NCBI GenBank assembly: GCA_943735955.1
Contig: OX030957.1
Span: 10,591,100 to 10,655,099 of the forward strand
Origin: Piscicola geometra
Lineage: Eukaryota; Annelida; Clitellata; Hirudinida; Piscicolidae
DNA length: 64,000 bases
Direction: 5' to 3'
Made by a program: the position numbers and the translations under genes. Positions 22,224 to 34,163 of this stretch are shown here, piece after piece. The notes under the pieces are model-generated. The model ran no database searches. It was not told where the DNA came from and saw nothing but the letters and a program-made list of their open reading frames with translations. The first letter of the stretch is position 1. Each line of letters opens with the position of its first letter.

Positions 22224-23771
22224 GATCTTAAAAGACTTGGTTTAGCGGCTTTATCGTTTCTATTTATTTGATAAAACACTTCATATTTTTCAAATAAATT
22301 TGCATTTCAAGTGTTAAAATATTTGACATTATTTCATTTTTCGATGTTCGTAATCCTCGAGAAAGTCATGAGATTTTATATAAAGATTGCTATCTAATCT
22401 CGACTTTGTTCATTCATATTCATATTCTTGAATTGAAGAAATTTATTCAAATTTGGGCTCTTATGCTTTCAATTGACTTTCATTTTTATAAGATACCAAA
22501 TACATACCAACCATGGACTTTTCAATATATACCTGGACGTACAACTCCACACTGCAATCGTAAAGAAATCGAAAGGCTTTTGTATGAAACTGCACAATAG
22601 CACATAAGCATAGTAATTAAGATAAATAAATAAGTATAGGAGAAGGTTGCTCAAGATAAACCGGTTCCTAAGATGGAACGAGCTTATTTACAGCTAAGCA
22701 ATGTATACATTTTTATATATTTAATTTTCTATTCATGCATACGTCTTCTGAGCACATTTTTATGTTGGTTTTGTTTATGAAAATTGCTTCGTTCAATTAT
22801 AATAAATGAAAAACTGATTTCCAAAAGAATAGTAAAAAAGTTGGGAGATAACGTTTTGCTGTTTTTCTCTCACATCTGAAGAATTATAATTATTATTATT
22901 TTATTATTAATTAGATGATGCACTACAGTTTCATTATGTGAAAGTAGTATAATTAATAATTGAGTGATTAGCCTGTTGTAACCATGGATGTGTAGCACTG
23001 TCATAGTTGCTTAAGATGAAACATGAATAGTTGCATAAAATAAAAAGTAGGAAGAGATTATAGACATTGATAAATCTGTCTCTAGCATTTTTCAATCTCG
23101 GGAGATGATAAATCAATATAGACTATATACAGTATAATAGACTATATAAAGTTTATATTCTAAATAGACTATTGAAAAGTAATACAAAACAATAATTTAC
23201 TTTTTTATTGAATGAAAAAACTGTTAGTATTCATTAGCATTGACGCAAGTATGTTCTATTCATAGCTAAATTTCAAATTTGAATAGATGTAAACTTTCGT
23301 CTCATTAGTCTCAATAGACTGTAAATTAGAGGTTTGCAATGGTTGAAGCTAAAAGTGAAGTGTGAAATAAATAAATTTCTCTGGGTAAAGCGAGTTTAAC
23401 TGATGTTATTCCAAAGAGTTTATTTTAAAAATGAAATTCTCAGAATTATTTTAAAGACATTTGATGACGCTTTTGTGAAGGAACTGAAAGACTACATGTT
23501 CCGAAATAAATTAAGATTTTTTGGAATGATCAGTATTGAGTGAGCGGATAAAATGATTTTTTTAGATAAATAAGATAGTCTGATAATAAGTAAAATTTTT
23601 AAATTACAATTTTTGTGACATACAATATGATTTCATCCTAGGCAACTAGGCATTCCATCTAGGGAACCCAGTTGCTCAAATGAAATTTTTGAGTGTTCAT
23701 GTTTGAGGTTAAAAACTCATATTTCTTTATTATTTATTTTTCATGTTACAGTTGATGTAGTTAGATAAAGA
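22224..23771. other. AT-rich intergenic DNA with one dispersed repeat
   Basis: There is no supported gene. The segment 22650-22780 (CCGGTTCCTAAGATGGAACGA onward, ending ATGTTGGTTT) has a second copy at 38378-38495. 23115-23175 is rich in overlapping TATAGACTAT words. Several short open frames here lack codon bias or similarity. Confidence 0.5.
22650..22780. repeat. Dispersed repeat, copy 1 (see 38378-38495)
   Basis: The segment aligns over about 120 bp with 38378-38495. Shared words include AAGATGGAACGAGCTTATTT, ACAGCTA-GCAAT and CACATTT-TATGTTGGTTT. Family unknown; no ends or target duplication were identified. Confidence 0.7.
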
Positions 23772-23779
23772 GTCTATAT

Positions 23780-26061
23780 CAGAGGTGCACAACCCGCGGC
23801 CCGCGGGCCGCATGCGGCCCTCCGGCCTGTTTGATGCGGCCCCCAGACAACTAGTCCATTTTGGCTATTTGCGGCCCTAACAGAATTTTAAATCGATGCA
23901 CCCGCTCATCTCTTTTTAATAGTACTGTTTGCACATCCATAATATAAAACGATTGAAACAACAACAACGAGCGATAATTGAGTTGGCACGCTGGTTGTTT
24001 TAATTTAGTAAGAATGTCAAAGCGTAAAATTGAAGAAGAAAATCGTCAATTTAATGAAGAATGGACAAAAAAATTTTTATGCAGCATTTCAACGGAACAG
24101 CTTTATGTCTAATTTGTCGCGAGTCCGTAACTGTAATGAAGGACTGAAATTGCAAAAGACATTATGAAACCAAACACGCTGCTACGTTTGGTGATGTGAA
24201 AGGTGAAGCTAGAAAAAATATAATTGATCAACTTGTAAAAAGATTGTCATCTGAGCAAAATATTTTTACAAAAAAAGTTAATGAAAACAAGACTTTTGTT
24301 CGTGCCGGTTGTGCCGTAGCACAGATTATTGCGCGATTGTCTCGACCATTTACTGATGGTGATTTTGGCAAAAACTACATACAAGCCATTTGCAAAAAAG
24401 TCTGTCCTGAAAAAACAGACCTGTTCAACATAGTGCCATTGTCATGGATGACTATCCAGCGCCGGGTGGTTAATTTATCCAACGACGTTTGTGAACAGTT
24501 GCGTGAGAAGCTTGCCATTTGCAAGTATTTTTCAATTGCCTTAGATGAGAGCACGGATAACGTTGACACAGCACAGCTTTTGGTTTTTGTTCGTGCAGTG
24601 GATGAGAACTGTAAATTAACTCAGGAATTAGCAGGAATGGCCTCACTACGTGGACGTACGACTAGTGCAGATATTTTTGGAGAAGTGAAATCTGTTCTTG
24701 AAAACCTTAACGTTCAGTGGCCAAAGCTCTGTAGTGTTACTACTGACGGTGCACCCGCCATGACTGGTAAAGAATTAGGACTTATTGCTCATCTGCGATC
24801 ACATTTGCGAGACTTAGGAATTCCAACAGACACTATCCATGCATACCACTGCATCATACATCAAGAGTCACTATGTACACGAGTCATTAATTTTGATAAT
24901 GTTGTGAAATTTCTTTTTAAATCAGTGAACTTCATACGAGCAAAAGGACTTAACCATCGACAATTCAGATCATTTCTTGAAAACATTGAGTCAGAATATC
25001 GTGATATACCATATCACACTGATGTAAGGTGGTTGAGTCGAGGAAAAGTTCTAGCTAGGTTTGTTGAGTTACGAAAGGAAATCTGTGAATTCCTTGTTAC
25101 CAAAGGCAAAGACACAGCTGTTTTTACAGACAAACAGTGGTTGGCAGACTTAGCATTTTTTGACAGACATAACAAAACACTAAAATAAATTGAATCTGCG
25201 TCTTCAAGGCAAAGATCACTACATCTTTGATATGTACCAAGAGCTGCTGTCATTCACCTTGAAGCTACGGCGGTTTTGTTCGAATCTACAATCTGGTAAT
25301 TTATGTAATTTTCCTATTTTTTCAGCTTTTCAGAAGGAATACCAGTGTGACTTCAATAAATACCACGACAGTTGTGAAGTGTTACTAAAGGAATTTAATG
25401 AACGTTTTGATGCATTCAGGGAGCATAAGGATTTATTTAACTTCATCCGTGACCCTTTCTCTTGTGCTGTTGAATGCGTACCTGAGCAATGTCAGTTAGA
25501 AGTCATTGATTTTCAATGTTCACCAGAATTAAAGTTTGCGTTTCAGCATAACTCTATTTTAACTTTTTATGGAAGTCTTAGTTCAGTTAAATATGGAGCG
25601 GTCAAAGATTTGGCTTGCCGAATCTTGTCTGAATTTGGCAGCACATACGTGTGTGAACAAACGTTTTCCGTCATGAAAATAAACGGAGATTATCTTTGAC
25701 TGTTGATCATCTTTGTTCGATTTTGAGGCTTGCACAACAGAACTCGAACCCAATATTGACAATGTTGTTGCAACCCTTCAGGCTCAACCTTCTCATTAAA
25801 ATTCTAACATTTAGTTATTCATACATTTTTAAATAACGTTCTTTTTTTTATGACACTTATTAAAAACTTCCATTCTTTGAGTTTTTTTACATTTAGTTAT
25901 TCATAAATGTTTAAATACCGTTATTTTTTTATGACATTCATTAAAAATTTGCATTCTTTGAGTTGTTTTATTTTGTGATCTATGTGCACGCTGATGCGGC
26001 CCTTGGCGCCCAGGGACTCAGTAATTTTGGCCCTCAGGCTGAAAAAGGTTGTGCACCCCTG
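23780..26061 (+). mobile_element. hAT transposon, GTF2IRD2-like family, with perfect 8-bp TSD
   Basis: Inverted ends CAGAGGTGCACAACC (23780) and GGTTGTGCACCCCTG (ending 26061) are flanked by the identical octamer GTCTATAT at 23772-23779 and 26062-26069. The subterminal CCCGCGGCCCGCGGGCC palindrome and GCGGCCC words are typical of this animal hAT group. The interior encodes a broken transposase. Length is 2282 bp. Confidence 0.95.
24014..25797 (+). pseudogene. hAT transposase, GTF2IRD2/SCAND3-like, inactivated
   Basis: The coding frame opens at 24014 (MSKRKIEEENRQFNEEW). It shifts near 24078, meets a TGA at 24145, continues as a long frame at 24196-25188, shifts again near 25150-25190, and continues to 25699 before a final stop and shift. 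Recognisable parts are a BED-like start (LCLICRESVTVMK...KRHYETKH), SIALDESTDNVDTAQLLVF, CSVTTDGAPAMTGKE (RNase H-like core Asp), HCIIHQESLC, DVRWLSRGKVLARF, and the C-terminal dimerisation motif FGSTYVCEQTFSVMK. With at least four lesions it cannot make active transposase. Confidence 0.93.
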
Positions 26062-26233
26062 GTCTATATAATGACTGGGTAAATTTTAATTTACGTTATT
26101 GGTTATTGGCTACTTGTAAAAATCGTTCCATCTTGCGCATCTTTCCCCTATATGTTATTTAAATATAATCTCTTTAAAAATACAGCTCCAAAAAACCGCA
26201 CTTTTCCGTATAATTATAATTGGCTGCATTTAA

Positions 26234-26480
26234 AGGTTGTACTTTAACTGCATACAAAGAAAGCAGACTGCAAATGTGTTAAATGCTGATTTACTATGCA
26301 GATTTACTTTTTTTACAGAAAAAACGTCAATTTAGGGTTAAGGTTAGGGTTAGGTTTATATATTTCTTTTCAAAAAAAATGCAAAGAAGAAATCAGTGAA
26401 GTAAATCAGTATTTTACACATATATGCTTTCTTCGTATGCAGTTAACCTACAACCGCAGTTAAAGGTTATGACGGTTGTA
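26234..26480. mobile_element. Short inverted-repeat element (MITE-like) with TTAGGG words at its centre
   Basis: 26240-26300 (GGTTGTACTTTAACTGCATAC, AAAGCA, TGATTTAC) is inverted at 26398-26455 (GTAAATCAGTATTTTACACA, CTTTCTTCGTATGCAGTTAA, CCTACAACC). The loop carries GGGTTAAGGTTAGGGTTAGG at 26334-26353. A partial third copy of the arm follows at 26465-26515. No coding capacity; family unknown. Confidence 0.6.
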
Positions 26481-27237
26481 ACGGTACGAAGAAATCAGAC
26501 TGCATATGTGCAAAATGGTTAAAAAAATTAAATTGCAAAAAAAAATTATTAAAATATTTAAAAAATTAGTTAAGGCAGTTTGAAATAATCGAGCATTGAG
26601 CTTTAATTATTATTTATGATGAAAACTTTCTGTTCCTTTCGAATTCTATCAGAAACCACGAGTTAAGTTTTCGAGTTACGAGATATCAGAATCCAATGAA
26701 TTTTTAGTTACTTATCAAAATGTAATATCCAGACCCAATAAGTGAATCAGTTGGTATCAATTGTGATAATTTGTTCTCCTAAATAATGTTTTTCAAAATG
26801 GTATAACAATTTTTTAAAAGAATTTTTTTTTACAGATTTGTTTTCATTTTGAAAATAGATTTGCATAGAAATTTTGAATATTTTTGCCCATTAAGCTCAA
26901 GTTATGGTTAAAAAAAATAGCACTACAAAAAATTATTTCTTCTAAATAATGTCTTTCAAAACGCTATAACTAATTTTTTTTACAAATTTTTTTCTACAGG
27001 TTTTGTAAATAAATATGCATTAGAAGTTTGAATGAATTTGGTCATTTATAGTTATAGTAAAAAGCACAAATTTATGCCGTCCACACGGGTCTATGAACAC
27101 CACCTATTTTTGGAACAATCTCTAATGGTATCTCAAAAGTTTCTCATTTATTTATTGAATTTTTTTTCCGACACCTCCAGACACCTTTTGAAACTGAGAG
27201 GATCATCAGGTGGCTTTTATCACAGAAACGTTCTTGA

Positions 27238-28101
<864 letters not shown>

Positions 28102-28471
28102 GATCCCTAATTTTTTGTATAGCGCCCTTTGCGAAGGGAAAAAAGCGCTTAGCCATCACGGTTTGAATAAATACGTCTTCAGACCACGATGGAATGAGTA
28201 GCTGAGTTGAAGTTAGAGAAATGGGTAAAGAATTCCATAAAAAAAGACCACAGTAAGAAAAATAACGCTTGGCAAAAGAGTGTTTAACTGAAAAACGAAA
28301 AAAACGCTTAAAGGTCGAAGATCTTAGACCAGATTTAGGGGGTTGTTTAATTAGATTTTTAAGATAAATTGGAGCAGTGCCGTTATGAATTTCAAAAACA
28401 TTTAGGCCTATTTTAAAAGTCACCTTAGATCTCAGAGAAAACCAATGAAGTAAATGAAGATAACCAATCAA
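28102..28471 (-). pseudogene. LINE 3' end (RT C-terminal domain) with trinucleotide tail
   Basis: The minus strand encodes HWFSLRSKVTFKIGLNVFEI, TAPIYLKNLIKQPP, SGLRSSTFKRF and LFLWNSLPISLTSTQ, the conserved C-terminus of CR1/L2/jockey-type LINEs, ending VMAKRFFPFAKGAIQ. It is followed at once by the (CTA)n tract. The element is 5'-truncated at about 28471, where a different LINE 3' end begins. Confidence 0.8.
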
Positions 28472-28835
28472 TCAAATCAATAAAATAAATTTCTATAGCG
28501 CTCTTTTCTTAAATTCAAGATAAGGAAAAATATGCGAAAATTTAAGAGCAGGAGCAACAAGACGAGCAGCACAATTAAAGACTTCATTTAGAGTTGCAAT
28601 AATCAATCCTGGAGAGAACTAGATAAGATACAAGAAGCTGCAAAGTAGGATCGTCAAGAAAAGGAAGAAGCTGTTTAATACGCCGAATGTGGAAATAAAA
28701 AGATTTAGAAACTGAATTTGAGAAGCTAAAGACAAGTTAGAATCGATGATAAAACCAAGGCTAAGTATTGAAGATGAAGGGTTTAGAGATAATGAGGAAG
28801 AAGGAAGCAAAATTAGGCAAAATGCCTAAAATTTG
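28472..28835 (-). pseudogene. Second LINE 3' fragment with TGATTGATTG tail
   Basis: On the minus strand, 28619-28830 encodes SILSLGFIIDSNLSLASQIQ and downstream FHIRRIKQLLPFLDDPTLQL in another frame. The sequence ends with AGAGCGCTATAGAAATT and an AATCAATCAATCAAATCAA-like tail (+ strand 28468-28492). It carries an internal deletion. It is the same family as 16160-17105 and the short tail at 33236-33300. Confidence 0.7.
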
Positions 28836-29934
28836 TAGCCAATCCTTAGAATAAATCGTTTTACGTAATGTTGTTTCAATAGTTTTATTCAATTTAATAG
28901 TTTATTTCACAAATTTGAAGATAAATGACATTTTATTTAATAAATGGGAACAAATAATTTTAAAGTATTTTGTTAACAGTTTCATAGTTCAATCAATCAA
29001 ATAAATTTATATAGTTTATTGCAACAAGATGAATAGTATTTTTTAAAAATAATCTTTAAAATATTCTCTGGAAAAAAAAAGATAACTGTAATATTAAATG
29101 GTAAAAAATCTGATAACTGTAACTATGAAAGTAAATGGAAAATATCAAATTAAAGAACGGTAACTGTTACTGTGTTTTAAAATCCGATCTGAAGCAAAAA
29201 CGTTTCAGACTAATGCCCGTCCTTATTCTTAATTTTTCTTTTTATTTGAACTGGAAGCAATTTATATCCCTTATTACGTATATTTCAAATCGGATATGAT
29301 TCTTTTTTAAAGAAGGAGTATTGCTTAACATTTTTTAGAGTATTTTAAGTTGAAAAGATTATCCAGACCCGATTACCAACATACACAAAAAAAGAATCAA
29401 CCCACCGGAAGAATTTTAGCAACTTACAGAAAAATGCAAAAAACTTACCAAATAATGTGGAAAACATATTTTAAAAAATGGAAACAGCTCACCCGAAAAA
29501 TTGAAAAACTTACCCAATCAAAGTAAATATTATTTACTTTAATATTTAAATTAAAAATGTAGTTTTAAATTAAAATAATAATAAACTTGGGTTAAAACTA
29601 ATGAAGATTTGCCAATTTTTGAAAACTATTAAAAAAGAATTTGTATTCAATATTATTTGCTAAATATTCATTTAAACAAAACCCTGGTCAACGAACTACT
29701 AACTTAAATTTTAATGCATTTCGAAATTAAGTTAGTAAGTAAAAGATTCGCTAGAAATTTACACTATTAAATTAGTTTAAGAAATTATTTGAAAAGTTTT
29801 TATATGATATTTATTTATTCATTTGATTCAAAGATGAATTGATTGTTGAAATTGTCGGGTGGGTTGTCATGGAATTGTTGGAAAGTGCAATTGCTACTGA
29901 ATGGCGACTAGATATGAATTAGGACGGAGATAGT
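28836..29934. other. AT-rich intergenic DNA
   Basis: No supported gene. The segment closest to 29934 would be the 3' UTR of the Gly/Lys-rich secreted-protein gene. Confidence 0.4.
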
Positions 29935-31413
29935 TTATCCTTTTCTTCCTCCTCCTCCTCTCCCTCCTCCTCCTCCACCCTTGCCCCCTCCTCCTCCTCT
30001 CCCTCCTCCTCCTCCACCTTTGCCCCCTCCTCCTCTTCCACCTTTGCCCCCTCCTCCTCCTCCTCCTCCAGCCTTGCCTCCTCCTCCTCCTCCAGCCTTG
30101 CCTCCTCCTCTTCCTCCTCCAGCCTTGCCTCCTCCTCCTCCTCCAGCCTTGCCTCCTCCTCCTCCAGCCTTGCCTCCTCCTCCTCCTCCTCCTCCTCCAG
30201 CCTTGCCCCCTCCTCCTCCTTCTCCTCCAGCCTTGCTTCCTCCTCCTCCTCCACCCTTGCCCCCTCCTCCTCCTCCTCCAGCCTTGCCTCCTCCTCCTCC
30301 TCCAGCCTTGCCTCCTCCTCCTCCTCCTTCCTTGCCTCCTCCTCCTCTAACCTTGCCTCCTCCTTCTCCTCCAGCCTTGCCTCCTCCTCCTCCTCCAGCC
30401 TTGCCTCCTCCTCCTCCTCCAGCCTTGCCTCCTCCTCCTCCTCCAGCCTTGCCTCCTCCTCCAGCCTTGCCTCCTCCTCCTCCTCCAGCCTTGCCTCCTC
30501 CTCCTCCAGCCTTGCCTCCTCCTCCTCCAGCCTTGCCTCCTCCTCCTCCAGCCTTGCCTCCTCCTCCTCCAACCTTGCCTCCTCCTCCTCCAACCTTGCC
30601 TCCTCCTCCTCCAGCCTTGCCTCCTCCTCTTCCAACCTTGCCTCCTCCTCCTCCAGCCTTGCTCCCTTCTCTTCCTTCTCCACTCTTGCCTCCTCCTCCT
30701 CCACCCTTGCTTCCTTCTCCTCCCTCAGCTTTACTTCCTTCTCCTCCTTTTCCAGCCTTACCTTCTCCTCCGTTCTTACTTCCTTCATCTCCTGCTTTGC
30801 TCTTCCCTCCAGTTTTACTTTCTCCCTTAGCCTTGCTACTTCCTTTTTCATCTTTAATACTTCCTTTTTCAGACTTGTTTTCCTTTACTCCAGGTTTTTT
30901 TTCTTTTCCTTCTTTACTGTCTTGTTTTTTCCCTTCAACCTTCTTTTCATTTTCTTTTTTTCCAGTTTCTTTATTTTTTACTCCTTCAACCTTTTTCTGA
31001 TCTTTTTCAGCTTTCTCTTGTTTTTCATTCTTATCATTTATTACATTTCTAACCTTTTCTCGTACTGCTTCTAGCACACCTTCCTTGAAAAGTTCTTTCA
31101 AGAAACCTTTAGATCTTCTCGCAACTTTGCCATTTTTGTCTTCTTTTTGCTTTTCATTTTTTTCTTCACTTCTAACTCCAATTTTTTCAAGTTTATCGTT
31201 CAAATTTTTGTTCACTTTTTTCTCCTTATCAATTTTTTCATTGATTTTTTCATTATTTTCTTTTTGATCTTTCTTCAAATTTTCTATTTCACTGTTTTTC
31301 ACTGAATCCTTCAAAGTAGATATAACTCCTTCATTTCTGTTTTCTTCAGTTTTATGAACATGCAGTGCCACTACAAAAAGCACAATTAATAGTTTTATCT
31401 TAGTAGATATCAT
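29935..31413 (-). CDS. Secreted Lys/Glu-rich and Gly/Lys-rich repeat protein (492 aa)
   Basis: I chose the ATG at 31413 because it opens a signal peptide (MISTKIKLLIVLFVVALHVH) resembling that of the cecropin-like gene; 25 in-frame residues upstream lack signal character. Residues 21-95 are Lys/Glu/Asn-rich and coiled-coil-like. VARR at 97-100 precedes an amphipathic helical segment (101-127, SKGFLKELFKEGVLEAV...). Residues 128-235 are a Lys/Glu/Ser/Gly spacer. The last ~255 residues are GGGGGKAG-type repeats. The product would be secreted and highly basic; function unknown. Adhesive, mucus, matrix or antimicrobial-precursor roles are possible. The repeat is open in other frames too (a Glu/Ala/Arg frame at 29919-30851 and a Pro/Leu frame on +), so the frame call rests on the signal peptide. 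An intron cannot be excluded. Confidence 0.6.
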   Translation of the reverse strand: MISTKIKLLIVLFVVALHVHKTEENRNEGVISTLKDSVKNSEIENLKKDQKENNEKINEKIDKEKKVNKNLNDKLEKIGVRSEEKNEKQKEDKNGKVARRSKGFLKELFKEGVLEAVREKVRNVINDKNEKQEKAEKDQKKVEGVKNKETGKKENEKKVEGKKQDSKEGKEKKPGVKENKSEKGSIKDEKGSSKAKGESKTGGKSKAGDEGSKNGGEGKAGKGGEGSKAEGGEGSKGGGGGGKSGEGREGSKAGGGGGKVGRGGGKAGGGGGKVGGGGGKVGGGGGKAGGGGGKAGGGGGKAGGGGGKAGGGGGGKAGGGGKAGGGGGGKAGGGGGGKAGGGGGGKAGGEGGGKVRGGGGKEGGGGGGKAGGGGGGKAGGGGGGGKGGGGGGSKAGGEGGGGGKAGGGGGGGGGKAGGGGGKAGGGGGGKAGGGRGGGKAGGGGGGKAGGGGGGGGKGGRGGGGKGGGGGGRGGGGGKGGGGGGRGGGGRKG

Positions 31414-32303
31414 CTTTTTGTGATATTTTGAATTTAAGAACTTGGCAGATGTTTGGTAATCCAAATTGGCCCTCAACGTAGGATACACTTTTCGCGGTTG
31501 AACTATAAATTTAAGTAGAATTTATAACATCACTCTCTTGACTTTCACATCAAAATGATCTGTTTATTCAGCGAATTTTATTTCGTTTTTTTAACACAAT
31601 AGCTAGTTAGTCTTTTAATAAATCCTGAATGATTCAATCTGCAACAATTAACTTGCTCTATTTTCAATGAAAGAGGTTAGATGCCTCGAGTGAGATCGAT
31701 AATTAATTAAAATCATTGATTAGACGCATTGATTTGAAATCGTATGTTTCTACATTATTTGAAGCAAACTGAAATATATTATCATATTAACTTTTTGCTT
31801 TGAACATCAAAAAGTGTTCTTCAAATATATATAACTACAAGATACCGTAAAACATGGATGAACAGGTATTTGAATGTGTAACGACTCTCGCTTTGACCAG
31901 TGGTGATTGGTCCTAGGTTCGAACGCAAAAGATTCTCTAGTAACTAAAATTGCAATCGAAAATGTAGAGCCTAAGGGGTCTGGAAGCTCTTTTAGATTAT
32001 ATGCCACGATAATTACAAGCACCACGTATAAGTCGCACCTTGTAAAAATAGTTTTATTAGGGTTTTCAGTTTCGAAAGTCGCCGTAAGAAATGTAAACAA
32101 AGTTTTGCATAATATAAATTAAAGATGGAAACGGGCGGGAAGCTAGAAAACTTGTTCAAAGCGTGTTCCAGAAAATTTTCTCAAAAAATATATTATTAAA
32201 TTTTTTTTAAATGGGATCTTTTTTTACATAATTATTCATTAATCGATATATCCACAATGCTTTCGTAAAACACCACCGATTAGGCGCACCCCATATTTGA
32301 TTG
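31414..32303. other. Intergenic DNA, promoter side of the Gly/Lys-rich gene
   Basis: No coding sequence supported. The first ~100 bp upstream of 31413 contain AT-rich TATA-like words (TTTATAGT on the minus strand near 31505) that could serve as promoter. Two overlapping open frames at 31807-32122 on opposite strands look like chance. Confidence 0.35.
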
Positions 32304-32311
32304 CTTAAAAT

Positions 32312-33090
32312 TAGAGCTGTGCTCTAATCTACGTTAACATTCGATTAACTCGTTAATAAATTAACGACCGTTAAAATGTTAACGCCGTAAAATATTTTAA
32401 CGCTTTAAAAAAACAATTAAAATTTTTAATTCATTTAAATTTATCTAAATTGAACATTTTTTTGCTGTTTTGGTTATATTGTCAGCAAGTAAACACAAAC
32501 ACTACCAATTTACTGTCGACAAACGAATGGGAAAAATTGCATTTAATCAAAAAACTTTTCATTTCTTAAAGATTTGCAACAGAACTTCTAGGGGGTGAAA
32601 AATACTTGAAATTTCCAAAAGTGTTACTTGCAATTTGTCACTTTGCACAAGTAAATTGCACTTCCGAAGATGATCCAGCTCATGTAATTCGTTTCACACA
32701 CAAATTTCTTCCCAAATTGAAGTAGCAACTGAATAATCAGAATATCCAATGGTCAAGAAATGCCACATCATTTGACCCCCAATTAAAAATTTAAAATATT
32801 TTTTAAAAAAGAAAAAATTGAGGAAACTATTTAAAGGGAAGAAAACCTCAAAAACTATACAGCCTTCACCAAAAAATACTACAAAGATATGTAACTTCAG
32901 ATTCTGAAGATAAAGATACTTCATTGATTACTAAGTCAATCATAGAAAAGAATCTGAAGTAGGCTTTGAGAGTTGTCCTCTTGTTTGGTGAAACAACGCA
33001 AAGGGGCATATCCGGCTCTTGCGAAGCTGGCAAGAAAGTACTTGTCATCTCCTGCAAGTGATTAAAATTTTTAATCGTGGAACAGCTTTA
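32312..33090. mobile_element. Short hAT element with perfect 8-bp TSD
   Basis: Ends TAGAGCTGTGC (32312) and GAACAGCTTTA (ending 33090) are imperfect inverted repeats. The octamer CTTAAAAT flanks both sides (32304-32311 and 33091-33098). On the minus strand, 32866-33057 encodes MTSTFLPASQEPDMP, a hAT transposase-like remnant. A diverged relative lies at about 39870-40268. Confidence 0.85.
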
Positions 33091-33235
33091 CTTAAAATAT
33101 GGAAAAATATTTTAACAAAGAAGTTAGAAGATGTTTTACATAGATATCCTACAAACAACAAGTAGTATATAGTATATACTATATCTATGATGTTATATAT
33201 TTCTGCGACAAACAAATTATATACTGCCCATTAAA

Positions 33236-33300
33236 TTCAATCAATCAATCAATCAATCAAATCAATTTCTATAGCGCTCTTTCCTCAAATTCATATTGGT
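33236..33300 (-). repeat. Isolated LINE 3' tail
   Basis: (AATC)n followed by AAATCAATTTCTATAGCGCTCTTTCC on the + strand is the reverse complement of the 3' terminus seen at 17070-17105 and 28468-28520. Only the tail is recognisable. Confidence 0.65.
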
Positions 33301-34163
33301 TGGAATAAATTATACATAATATTTATTTGCACGAAGTTGAAAATAAAAGGACTTAAAAGATTTATTATAAAAAAGTAAAATTTTTCAAATATGGATTTTG
33401 AAACTTAAAAAAGTATAATTTTATAAATAAAGTTATTTAATATGAATCTTTTCACACTAAAAAATGTAAAAATTACAATTAAATATATACAAAAAATTTA
33501 AAAGTGAAAAAAAAACTTTTAAATTTATTGTGTATAAACCATATACCTATAGTAATATATACTGGAACTCAATGATTACCGCTCGTTGATGTTAGCGTTA
33601 ACTCTATGAGCGATCTTTGATTAACTTTATTTTCTTATATTACTGCTCACCTCAATTGTTTAATTATTTTACCGATCAATATTTAATTATCTTTGAATTT
33701 TTTAAACCTTTTTTCTTCTTTTTTTTTAAATGAATTTAAAGTGTTAAAAAATGCTTACATTTTATACATCTTGAAGACTTTATTCAATAAAGTTTTTGAA
33801 AAACCTTTCATTTATTTTCTAAAAAATATTATGCAAAATATAATAATACATTTTTATTTAAATATACTTAAAGAAGAAATCAGTGGATAGAAATTAACAT
33901 CATGACAATAATTGAATATTAAACTATTCAGTTTAAAATACTTGGTAACTAGGAAATGAAGTAACAATTTTCATAAAGGAAAAAAAGAAGCCTCCCAAAA
34001 CCATTCTGATGTTTGAGGAACATTTGTCATTCATTCATTTTTTGTTTTGAATATTTGAAGAGATTGGCAATTTGATTGATTTAATATTTACATCTCTAAC
34101 AGCTACATGACTCTTCCTTTCAGTTGCAACTGATGTCTTGAAGCAGATTTTTTTCTTGTTTTG
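33301..34163. other. AT-rich DNA
   Basis: Nothing could be supported here apart from possible 3' UTR of the ORF starting at 34163. Confidence 0.4.

Noticed and set aside
29981..31000. 339-codon Pro/Leu-rich frame on the + strand
   Set aside because: It is the antisense of the Gly/Lys repeat. It has no signal peptide or domain, and the minus-strand frame with a leader is preferred.
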